Below, one piece after another: positions 1 to 7,124 of a stretch of DNA of 7,906 nt (position 1 is the first letter of the stretch; each line of letters opens with the position of its first letter). The translations under genes were made by a program, and so were the position numbers. The notes beneath the pieces are model-generated. The model was given only the letters and a program-made list of their open reading frames with translations, was not told the DNA's origin and searched no databases. This stretch comes from Clostridiales bacterium UBA8153 (GTDB lineage Bacteria > Bacillota > Sulfobacillia > UBA8153): positions 1 to 7,906 of the forward strand of contig DMHJ01000172.1 in assembly GCA_003449495.1 (NCBI GenBank), given 5' to 3'.

Positions 1-31
1 GTACCCAGGCGCCCCCACGGTACACCCCTGA

Positions 32-3000
32 TTACTGCCCGTCCGCCCCGGGCTGGGTCCAACTCCTGCCTGACGCTGGCTCCCGCCTGGCCGGGCGCCC
101 ACAGGCCAAAAGGTAGAGGGCGGGAACCACCACTAAAGTCAGCACGGTACTGGTGGTCAAACCTCCGGTCACCACCAGGGCCAGCGGTTGCTGCAGCTCC
201 CCGGCCTCCCCCCGCCCCCCAATGAGGGGCAACAGCGCCAGCACCGTGGTAGCGGCCGTCATCAGGATGGGCCGCAGCCTCAGGGTGGCGGCCTCCAGGA
301 CGGCGTCCCGGGCGCCCATGCCCCGCCGGCGCAGTTGGTTGGCGTAGTCCACCAGGACGATGGCGTTGTTCACCACAATCCCGGCCAGCATGATGAGGCC
401 GATCATGCCGGTCACCCCCAGCGGTCGTTCCGCCAGAAGTAGGGCCACCAGTGCCCCGGTGGCGGCCAAAGGCACGGCGGCCATGACGATGAGCGGGTGC
501 AGTAGCGACTCAAACTGGGCAGCCAGGACCATATAGACCAGCGCTACGGCCAGCCCGAGGGCCAAGCCGAGTTCCTGGAAACCCTCGTCCATCATCCTGG
601 CGGCCCCTTCGGCTTCGACCCGGTAGGTGTCCGGCAGGTCCAGCCGGGCAACGGCCTCCCGCACTTCCCGTGAAGCGTCACCCAGGGTCTTCCCGGTAAA
701 AGCGGCGGCAATGGTGACGGTGCTCCGGGAGTTCACCCGGGTCACGCTGCGCGGCCCCCCCTCCGTAGCCAGGGTCGCCAGCTGACCCAGCTCCACCGGC
801 CCGCCAGGCGCCCGTAGCTGGAGGCGAGAGAGAGAATCCACGGTTTCCCGGTCCTCCGGCCGCAATCTCACCCGTACCGGGAGCTGCCGCCCGGTGGCCA
901 GCGTGAGCTGGGTGGGCGTGCTCCCGGCCAGGGCCGACTGGACCGCAGAGGACACGGTGGCGGGCGTGAGGCCATGGCGGAGTGCTTCCCGTTGGTCCAC
1001 CAGTACGTGGAGCTCCGGACGCCGGCGGTCCAGGGTGGACGTAACGTCGTGGACGCCGTCGACCCCATCCACGGCAGCCATCACTGCACCCAGAGTTGCC
1101 TCCAGGGCTGCTTGACCCGGCGCGCTCAGGGTAAGTTGGAGCGTGCGGGAGTCCCCCAGGCCTTGCCCGAAAACGGTGCCCCGGGACGAGACGGTAACGG
1201 TGCCGGGCCCGGCCCGGGCTTGGGCCCGGGGCAATAGCTCCGCCATCAGGTTTTCGGGGGTGCGGTGCCCGGCCTGCAGGCGGTGTAGGCGGGCCACGAT
1301 CCTGCCTCTTACCCCACCGGCGTTACTGGTAAACACGCGCACCTCCGGCAACCCTACGAACAGCTCCTCCAACCCGGACAGGTAGCCGGCGGTATGCGTC
1401 ACCGGCGTGCCGTCGGGCATGGTGAGAGTCAGGTTGATGGTGGCCTCATCCACCGCCGGGAGAAACTCGCGACCCAGGCGAGGCAGGATGGAGAACGCGC
1501 CGGCGGCAAACAGGACGGCAATGACCAGGGTCAGCCCGGGACGGTGTAGCACACCCCCGAGCAGGCGGCGATAGGCCGCCCGGAAGCGGCCGGGCCCGGC
1601 GACGACGGCGAGCCCGCCCTTGGCCCACCGGGACGCCAGCAGGGGAACCACGGTCAAGGCCACGGCCAACGAGGCCAACAAAGAGCAGGCTACGGTAAGT
1701 GCCAGTTCCCGGAAGAGCTGACCGGTAAACCCGGCCACGTAGACCACCGGCAGGAACACGGCGACGGTGGTCAGCGTGGAAGCGGCGATGGCTCCGGCCA
1801 CTTCCCGGCTACCTTCCACGGCGGCCGTATCCGGCGCACGTCCCAGCTGCCGGAAGCGGTGTATGTTTTCAATGACCACGATGGAGTTGTCCACCAGCAT
1901 GCCTACGCCCAGCGCCAGGCCGCCGAGGGTCATCACGTTGAGGTTCAGGTCGGCGAAGTACATGAGGGCGAGCGTGGCAATGACGGAAAAGGGGATGGAC
2001 ACGCCGATGATGGCTGTGTTCGCCAGGCTGCGGAGCACCACCAGCAGTATGGCCAGGGCCAGCAGGCCACCGGTAAGCAGGTTGTTGCGCACCGCGCCCA
2101 GGGCACCCTCGATGAACTGGGCCTGGCTGGTGATGGTGACCACGGACAAGCCGCCGTCCTGGCCGGCCAGGACTGCCTGGATGCGCCTGGATACTTGCAC
2201 GGTGTTGGCATCCCCGTCCTTGAACACAGACAGGGTGACGCTGGGACGTCCGTCGGTACGCACGATGCTGGTGACGGGAGTGAGGGCTTCCGTAACCTCG
2301 GCCACGTCCTCCAGGCGAACCGGCATCAGGACCACCCGGCCCGCCTCCTGCCCGGGGGCGGGAGGCACGGGCACGTAGGTCAGAACCAGGTCGGCCAGGT
2401 CCTCCACTGAAGTCAACCTGCCGATCATCCTCACCTGGAGTAGCCTGCCGGTTTCGTCACGAACGGCATCGGCAGGTTGAGAGAGGTTGCTGGCGGAGAT
2501 GACCGCGTTGACCTGGGCCAGGGTGAGACCGTACCGGCGCAGCTGGGACTGGTCCACTGCCACCAGGACTTCCCGTCCCCGACCACCGGAAAGGGTGACC
2601 GCGCCCACGCCGTCTATGCCTTCCACCAGCCTGAGCACTTCCTCCTCGGCCCGGGCCCTCAGTTCCGCCGGGTCGTCCGGTCCGGTGATGCTCAAAGTCA
2701 AGATGGCTTGGGCGAGGGGATCGTGACGGGCCAGGGTAGGTGCGCCCACACCGCCGGCAAACCGCAGGCGGGCCAGGCGATCTTTGACGGCATCCCGGGA
2801 CTCCCGCATGTCGGTACCCCAGGCAAACTCCAGGACTATCCGCGACCATCCCTCGGAGGACTCCGACGCTACCCGGCGCACCCCGGGCAGTACGCTGACC
2901 ACTCGTTCGATGGGGATGGTCACCAAATTGGCGACTTCCTGCGGTCCGCTCCCGGGAAAGGGGGTGGAGATGACCAGCACGGGATAGTCCAGCTGGGGCA

Positions 3001-3109
3001 GAAGATCCATGGGCAACTGGGTGAGGGATACCACCCCCAGCAGCAGCACCACACTCATGGCCATCAAGGTGGCGACAGGACGCCGTACGGAAAAGCCAGG
3101 CAGAGACAT
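32..3109 (-). CDS. RND-family (HAE1/AcrB-like) efflux transporter
   Basis: A full-length 1025-residue RND transporter, the usual size for the family. It should act as a trimeric proton-driven exporter of drugs, lipids or other amphiphiles. Helix 1 is at about 12-30 and is followed by the typical PMDLLPQLDYPV...PGSGPQEV start of the porter domain. Helices 2-6 lie at about 342-492, helix 7 at 525-545, the second porter domain at about 550-840, and helices 8-12 at about 848-1002. The helix 4 motif GVGMLVDNSIVVIENI keeps D407, but the next residue is N where AcrB has a second Asp. In helix 10, IVVNNAIVLVDYA has N where AcrB has Lys940. LRPILMT (945-951) in helix 11 is kept. These changes are common in Gram-positive-type HAE1 pumps such as SwrC. 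ATG at 3109 was chosen because helix 1 follows at once; its SD (AAGGGGG, 11 bases away) is weak. It follows the KOW-tailed gene by 48 bases. No HlyD adaptor or TolC-like gene is visible. The TAA stop lies 31 bases from the window edge. Confidence 0.95.
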   Translation of the reverse strand: MSLPGFSVRRPVATLMAMSVVLLLGVVSLTQLPMDLLPQLDYPVLVISTPFPGSGPQEVANLVTIPIERVVSVLPGVRRVASESSEGWSRIVLEFAWGTDMRESRDAVKDRLARLRFAGGVGAPTLARHDPLAQAILTLSITGPDDPAELRARAEEEVLRLVEGIDGVGAVTLSGGRGREVLVAVDQSQLRRYGLTLAQVNAVISASNLSQPADAVRDETGRLLQVRMIGRLTSVEDLADLVLTYVPVPPAPGQEAGRVVLMPVRLEDVAEVTEALTPVTSIVRTDGRPSVTLSVFKDGDANTVQVSRRIQAVLAGQDGGLSVVTITSQAQFIEGALGAVRNNLLTGGLLALAILLVVLRSLANTAIIGVSIPFSVIATLALMYFADLNLNVMTLGGLALGVGMLVDNSIVVIENIHRFRQLGRAPDTAAVEGSREVAGAIAASTLTTVAVFLPVVYVAGFTGQLFRELALTVACSLLASLAVALTVVPLLASRWAKGGLAVVAGPGRFRAAYRRLLGGVLHRPGLTLVIAVLFAAGAFSILPRLGREFLPAVDEATINLTLTMPDGTPVTHTAGYLSGLEELFVGLPEVRVFTSNAGGVRGRIVARLHRLQAGHRTPENLMAELLPRAQARAGPGTVTVSSRGTVFGQGLGDSRTLQLTLSAPGQAALEATLGAVMAAVDGVDGVHDVTSTLDRRRPELHVLVDQREALRHGLTPATVSSAVQSALAGSTPTQLTLATGRQLPVRVRLRPEDRETVDSLSRLQLRAPGGPVELGQLATLATEGGPRSVTRVNSRSTVTIAAAFTGKTLGDASREVREAVARLDLPDTYRVEAEGAARMMDEGFQELGLALGLAVALVYMVLAAQFESLLHPLIVMAAVPLAATGALVALLLAERPLGVTGMIGLIMLAGIVVNNAIVLVDYANQLRRRGMGARDAVLEAATLRLRPILMTAATTVLALLPLIGGRGEAGELQQPLALVVTGGLTTSTVLTLVVVPALYLLACGRPARREPASGRSWTQPGADGQ

Positions 3110-3120
3110 GGCTGAAACGG

Positions 3121-3127
3121 CCCCCTT
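3121..3127 (-). promoter_or_regulatory. Weak Shine-Dalgarno AAGGGGG for the RND gene
   Basis: AAGGGGG ends 11 bases before the ATG at 3109, in the only real intergenic gap of the window (3110-3157). Both the match and the spacing are poorer than at the other starts, so the pump may be translated less efficiently than the genes before it. I see no clear promoter or terminator in this gap. Confidence 0.4.
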
Positions 3128-3157
3128 ACCAAACGGCTGGAGTCTGGCTCTCCGCCA

Positions 3158-4234
3158 TCAGCTCGTTTTCGTGCTGCAGCTTGCCCTTCCTGCCGGAAGC
3201 GAGTACCCGGTGATCTCCAGGTTGCAGCCGGCCACCTGCACCGTGGACCCGTCGGACAGCCTGACGTCCACGGTCAGCACCCGGTAGCCGGTCTCCGTAG
3301 TCTGTACCGCCTCAGGCAGAGACCACACCTCACCGTGCCGACCGGAGTAGGCACCGGCCAGCACCCGCACCCGGCACCCGGGGTACAGCCCGGAGCTGGG
3401 CAGGTCATCGCCGCGTTCGCCGGGGACAAACACCACCGGCCGCTCTTCGCCCGGACGCCCGCCGTCTACATACAACTCCTGTCCCCGGACGGCCTCGAGC
3501 ACCTCCCTGACCCCGGGGTCCAGGGCCGAGCTACCGAAGGCTTCCAGTACCACGAGGGAGAAAGGCAAGGCCCGCCCGGAGCGGGCGGCAAAGGCGGCCA
3601 ATTCCGCATAACTCAGGCTGGCACAGACCAGGGCGGCGGCGCCGTAACGGGCGGCCAGTTCCAGAGCCCGGCCGGCCGTGTAGGTAAGGCTTACCACTAC
3701 CGCACCTTGTACCTGGGGCCCCAGGGCCCGGTCTATCCCGGCGGGCGTGTATAGTTCGCCCACCAGGCACGCCGGGCCGCCCACGGCAGGTCCGGAGCCG
3801 GCCCAGCCGGGGATGAGGTGTCCCGTGGCCGTGATCTCGATCTCCCGGTCCGGGATCACCCGGCTCACGACTCCGGGCAGCCCCGCCAACCAACTGGCGG
3901 CGTGGTCGCGGATGACCATGGCCCGATCCAGGATAGCCTCTATGACCCCATCTACCGGGCATACATATTCTGCTAGGCCGAATCCCATCTGGTAGGTGAG
4001 GACGGCCAGAGTCTCTCCGGCTTTCACGCTATCCCCCGGCCTCTTGCGGAATCCGGTAAACCCGTGCAGTTCCGCAGGTAGCAGCACCCGGTGCACCCTG
4101 CCCACCCCGGAAGCGATGGGGGTACCGCCCTCCACCCGGGCGCCTTCCTCTACCAGCACCCGGCTACCGGGGAGCAACTGGCGAACGCACCGGTAGGAGA
4201 TGTTCCGGAGTACGGCGCTGTGGTTCTCCCTCAC
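3158..4234 (-). CDS. Uncharacterised protein: biotinyl/lipoyl-like N-terminal region plus KOW-like C-terminal region
   Basis: A 358-residue soluble protein of unknown function. I chose the GTG at 4234, which overlaps the MutL-like stop as GTGA and lies 7 bases after AAGGAGGG. A TTG at 4264 would add 10 residues, with that SD inside them. Two half-repeats of the type seen in biotinyl/lipoyl or barrel-sandwich domains occur at about 21-42 (LPGSRVLVEEGARVEGGTPI) and 64-100 (RPGDSVKAGETLAVL, then PVDGVIEAI). No modified-lysine motif (MKM or DKA type) is present. The middle (about 130-260) alternates strand and helix and includes LIPGWAGSGPAVGGPACLVGE. The end (about 285-342) is KOW-like: YPGCRVRVLAGAYSGRHGEV, then ETG, DVRLSDGSTVQV and NLEI. 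I see no signal peptide, membrane helix or coiled-coil hairpin, so it is not a standard HlyD-type adaptor. I recall similar proteins next to MutL-like genes in Chloroflexota, so the two may form a conserved pair. That is recollection, not a search. Confidence 0.75.
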   Translation of the reverse strand: MRENHSAVLRNISYRCVRQLLPGSRVLVEEGARVEGGTPIASGVGRVHRVLLPAELHGFTGFRKRPGDSVKAGETLAVLTYQMGFGLAEYVCPVDGVIEAILDRAMVIRDHAASWLAGLPGVVSRVIPDREIEITATGHLIPGWAGSGPAVGGPACLVGELYTPAGIDRALGPQVQGAVVVSLTYTAGRALELAARYGAAALVCASLSYAELAAFAARSGRALPFSLVVLEAFGSSALDPGVREVLEAVRGQELYVDGGRPGEERPVVFVPGERGDDLPSSGLYPGCRVRVLAGAYSGRHGEVWSLPEAVQTTETGYRVLTVDVRLSDGSTVQVAGCNLEITGYSLPAGRASCSTKTS

Positions 4235-5880
4235 GGGCACGCCCTCCTTACCTCGGCCAGCCAATCCTGCAGCAGGCCGATGCGGGCATCCTCCCGGGCG
4301 GGCAGGGCGAGCGGCCTTCCCCGGGTGTCAAACACCAGACCTAGTTTCCCGGCCGGCAGTGTGCCCTCCCACACCCGGCCACTGCCGGCCCCAAAATCGT
4401 ATCCGGCTACCGGCTGCAACCTCAGCCGGACCTCCTTTCCGGCCGTGGCCGGTAGCCGGGTGAGCTTGCCCGGCTGCAGCCGGAATATGGCCGGGTTCTC
4501 ACCCGGAACCTGCACGTTGACCATGGCCAGGCTGTGATGGCGAGGTTTCTCCCAGCTTACGCTCTGGGACACTGGGGCAATGCACGTGGTCAGAAGAGGA
4601 ACGGGATCGGCCGCGTGCGGCTCTCTTGGCTCCAGGGATCTTCCTGCCAACACCAGAGCGCCCAGCCCGGGCAGCAGGCCGGCCGGGTCCAAGTAGATGG
4701 GAGTCACTCCGGTAGGCTCGGCCGAGTCCAAGATGAGCCAGAGGATGACTCCTTCGTGGCCTCCGGCCACCAGTCCCCCGGTTACCACGATCCGGCGCGG
4801 CCTGGCCAGAGCAATGCTCTCGGGCTGGTTGGCTGCCGCGACGTGCGCGGCCCGGCGGACCACGGCCCGGGCCAAGGCCATCCTGATCAGGAATTCGCGC
4901 CAGGTCTCGGGTACGGTGCCCGGTCGCATGAGATAGTTGACCACTTCGTTCTCCAACTCTTCCCGCCGGGCCACAAAGGGCAGCCAAGTCCCAACGGTTG
5001 ACCCATTGGGACAACCGGTCAGGCCGACCGCCGGTGCCAGCACGCCGTCGGGCAAGGGCTTGGCTAACCCGGGGCTATGATGCCCCCAGACGTGATAAGC
5101 GGCGCGGAAACCATGCCCGTTATGCACGGTATAGGTGGTCACCGCCCCCGGTTCCAGGTCGTATACCTGTACCTGGGTTCCTGCCTGCCCGGATTCCAGC
5201 CCGGTCCAGGCGTGGGCCGCCGCCAGCATAGCCCGGGCCCGCTGCTGCACCGGGCCCACCCAGCCTTCCCGCAGGCTCACCACACCGGGGGCTTGCCGGA
5301 ATAGGCGCTCGACCGGGGGACCCAGGGCCTGCTCCAAAGCGGTCACTTGCTGCACGGCCTCCCCACCGGGCCAGTCTACGGTGGCCGTGGGCCGGATGAT
5401 ACTGGCCGGCTCTTTCATCTCGGCGGTGCTCATCAGGACCACTTCCCGGGCGTACCCGGCCCGCCTCTGCTGCGCGATGCCCTCGCTCAGAGCCGCCAGT
5501 TGGGAGCTGGACGGCCGGGTGAACACCCCGTCAAAAGGCCGCTGGTCGAGCAGGTCCAAAAGGTCCCCCTCACCGAGGCCGGTGGTCCCGAGGGCCTCGC
5601 CGGTGATTACCGCACCCAGGTTCTGACATGCCGTCCTGGCGATGGCAAAGTTGCGGGAGTCGTGCACCATGGCCAGCAGGGCCCGCATGCCCACCAGCGG
5701 GTCGATTACGGCCACCCCGGAGCCATCCTCTCCGTCCGGCCGCCAAGACCGGTCGAGGGCCCGCGTCCAGGAACCCTCCTCAACCTGCAAGCCGTTCCCC
5801 GCCACGCTGAGCTCATCCCGCTCTTGACGATAGCGGATGGCGCGCCACCCGTGCATGCTGCCGGTGATAAGAAGCGGCAT
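4231..5880 (-). CDS. MutL-family ('glutamate mutase L') ASKHA-type protein
   Basis: A 549-residue protein that I assign to the MutL family (Pfam MutL type), an actin-like/Hsp70-like ATPase fold named from B12-dependent glutamate mutase loci. Its true role outside those loci is not established. Regions I recognise from memory of the family are: an IRPT segment (162-165); a phosphate-loop-like DLEPGAVTT (241-249); a WLPF...ELENEVVNYLMRP..VPET helical segment (about 299-326); VVTGGLVAGG (365-374), the adenosine-side glycine motif; EPTGVTPIYLD..GLLPGLGAL (388-409); and a C-terminal YDFGAGSGR...GKLGLVFDTRGRPLALP (494-527). The usual N-terminal DxGSTxTK motif is absent. The N-terminus starts MPLLITGSMHGW and seems shorter than in the homologues I recall. 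No signal peptide or membrane helix is seen. The ATG shares one base with the permease stop (TGATG), with GAGGTGAT 5 bases upstream. No mutase subunit lies in the window. Family assignment is fairly sure; enzymatic function is open. Confidence 0.8.
   Translation of the reverse strand: MPLLITGSMHGWRAIRYRQERDELSVAGNGLQVEEGSWTRALDRSWRPDGEDGSGVAVIDPLVGMRALLAMVHDSRNFAIARTACQNLGAVITGEALGTTGLGEGDLLDLLDQRPFDGVFTRPSSSQLAALSEGIAQQRRAGYAREVVLMSTAEMKEPASIIRPTATVDWPGGEAVQQVTALEQALGPPVERLFRQAPGVVSLREGWVGPVQQRARAMLAAAHAWTGLESGQAGTQVQVYDLEPGAVTTYTVHNGHGFRAAYHVWGHHSPGLAKPLPDGVLAPAVGLTGCPNGSTVGTWLPFVARREELENEVVNYLMRPGTVPETWREFLIRMALARAVVRRAAHVAAANQPESIALARPRRIVVTGGLVAGGHEGVILWLILDSAEPTGVTPIYLDPAGLLPGLGALVLAGRSLEPREPHAADPVPLLTTCIAPVSQSVSWEKPRHHSLAMVNVQVPGENPAIFRLQPGKLTRLPATAGKEVRLRLQPVAGYDFGAGSGRVWEGTLPAGKLGLVFDTRGRPLALPAREDARIGLLQDWLAEVRRACP
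4242..4249 (-). promoter_or_regulatory. Shine-Dalgarno AAGGAGGG deciding the start of the KOW-tailed gene
   Basis: AAGGAGGG is a very strong ribosome binding site ending 7 bases before the GTG at 4234. It lies within the last codons of the MutL-like gene. It favours GTG 4234 over the in-frame TTG at 4264 (upstream of the site) and over GTG 4240 (too close to it). Confidence 0.8.
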
Positions 5881-7124
5881 CAGCGATCACCTCGCCCATC
5901 CACGCGAAGTACCACTCGGCGTTTAAAGAGGTAGATCTTCTGGCCGTAAAGTAACTGGTTGACGGTGGCGGCGGCAGCCATAGCCAGAGGTATGGCCGAG
6001 GCCATCGCTACCAGCGCGCCCATGGTCGCCAGGGTCTGGAACAGCACGCCGAGCTCGACCTGGGCCGTCAGTCCCATGGCCTCCGCCACCCGCCGGCCTA
6101 AAACCCACACAGCCGCTGTGCCCAAGGTGAAGGACGCCAGGCTGACCACGGCCACCTCCATGCCGAACACGAACACCAGTTGGCGGGGGGAAAGACCTAT
6201 GGTCTTGTTGATGGCCAGTTCCCGGCGCCTGGACATCAGGGCGATGACCAGGACGGAGTAGATGCCCAGCGCCACAAAGGCATACCCCGCTCCCAGGACC
6301 TGACCTCCGCCTTGGTAGATGTCTCGGCTAAGGCTGGTGGTGACCAGGCGCTCCCAGTCGGCAGAGATGAACACCGGGAGCGATTCCCAACCCCAGAATC
6401 CCGCGGTGGACGTGGGAAAGGCCTCGCGGTACACGTTACGCAGCTGGATTGCCAGCTGCCGGGAGGTGACGGCCACGTTAATGGCCCTGAGACGCGCCGG
6501 GGGAACGGTCCAGGCGTAGATTACCCCGATGTTGGGCACCAGGCCCTCCCAAGGCGCCAGCAGGGGACGGTCCAATACGGCCAGAGGCACCTGGCCGGCG
6601 GGATTCACCTGAAAAGTCCCTACGACCGCCACCGCCGACCACCGCTCGAGGGTGGGATCTCCGCTCATCAAAAAGGGTTGGCCCACGCTCAAGCCAGAGG
6701 CCGCGGCCAGATCCTCAGGCAGCGCCACCTCGCCGGGAGCGACGGGCAGGCGCCCGTTCACGGTTAGGCTGTCGGGGTAGCGGGCGGTCAGCTGCGCCCA
6801 GTCCAAGGCTAGGGCCTCCAGCCGGCCCACCGGGGTGAACACCGGGGTTAGTGCCCCGCTGATGACGCTAATGGTGCCCCGGTGCCAGACAGCATGGCGG
6901 CCAATCAGGTGCCCGACATCCCGGCCGGAAGATAGCACCATGACCACCGGGGCCCGGGAAGCCCCCCCTCGCTCAGCGGCCTGGGCCGACAAGTGCCCGA
7001 AGAAGTGCCCATAGAGAACGCGGCCGGTGATGCCCGTGATCATCAGGAAAGCCAACAGGACCACGCGGAACCGGGCGTTGCCCAGACTGAGCAAGGTAAG
7101 CCGGGCGGCCTGCTTTCTGTTCAC
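5880..7124 (-). CDS. FtsX-type ABC transporter permease (second subunit)
   Basis: This is a complete 414-residue FtsX-family permease, probably pairing with the permease encoded just upstream. I chose the GTG at 7124. It overlaps the upstream TGA as GTGA, has GAGG about 5 bases before it and GGAGGT further back, and puts the first helix near the N-terminus. The longer open frame from 7229 would add 35 polar residues lying wholly over the upstream gene. Order: helix about 21-38; extracellular MacB-like domain about 40-270, including the familiar pattern GRLPVAPGEVALPEDLA (124-140) and a VVGTF strand; helices about 272-296, 317-343 and 358-388. The cytoplasmic loop RRRELAINKTIGLSPRQL (299-316) is the FtsX signature. 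The family usually ends soon after the last helix with an 'EALR'-like motif. Here a basic tail of about 25 residues (KRRVVLRVDGRGDR at the end) replaces it. The stop overlaps the start of the MutL-like gene by one base. The substrate is unknown. Confidence 0.9.
   Translation of the reverse strand: MNRKQAARLTLLSLGNARFRVVLLAFLMITGITGRVLYGHFFGHLSAQAAERGGASRAPVVMVLSSGRDVGHLIGRHAVWHRGTISVISGALTPVFTPVGRLEALALDWAQLTARYPDSLTVNGRLPVAPGEVALPEDLAAASGLSVGQPFLMSGDPTLERWSAVAVVGTFQVNPAGQVPLAVLDRPLLAPWEGLVPNIGVIYAWTVPPARLRAINVAVTSRQLAIQLRNVYREAFPTSTAGFWGWESLPVFISADWERLVTTSLSRDIYQGGGQVLGAGYAFVALGIYSVLVIALMSRRRELAINKTIGLSPRQLVFVFGMEVAVVSLASFTLGTAAVWVLGRRVAEAMGLTAQVELGVLFQTLATMGALVAMASAIPLAMAAAATVNQLLYGQKIYLFKRRVVLRVDGRGDR
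5886..5893 (-). promoter_or_regulatory. Shine-Dalgarno GAGGTGAT for the MutL-like gene
   Basis: GAGGTGAT is an almost perfect anti-16S match ending 5 bases before the ATG at 5880. It lies inside the last codons of the second permease, so the MutL-like gene is probably translated by re-initiation or coupling with the permease. Confidence 0.8.

Noticed and set aside
1213..1230. Perfect GC hairpin (7-bp stem, 4-base loop) that could resemble a terminator
   Set aside because: It lies inside the RND coding sequence, has no T-run on either strand, and consists of GC-rich codons for an Ala/Arg/Pro-rich stretch. It is best explained by composition.
1767..2410. Long plus-strand open frames of about 180-200 codons opposite the RND gene
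   Set aside because: They lie antisense to strongly conserved RND helices, have low-complexity Ser/Thr/Arg or His/Gln-rich translations, and no recognisable motif. They are shadows of GC-rich coding DNA.
3110..3157. Possible small hairpin (GGAG...CTCC) in the gap before the RND gene, as an attenuator or terminator
   Set aside because: The stem is only four base pairs with a seven-base loop and no T-run follows, so it is not distinguishable from chance.
4231..5880. Confusing the MutL-like protein with the DNA mismatch-repair protein MutL
   Set aside because: None of the GHKL ATPase motifs of mismatch-repair MutL are present. The motifs fit the unrelated glutamate-mutase-associated MutL family.
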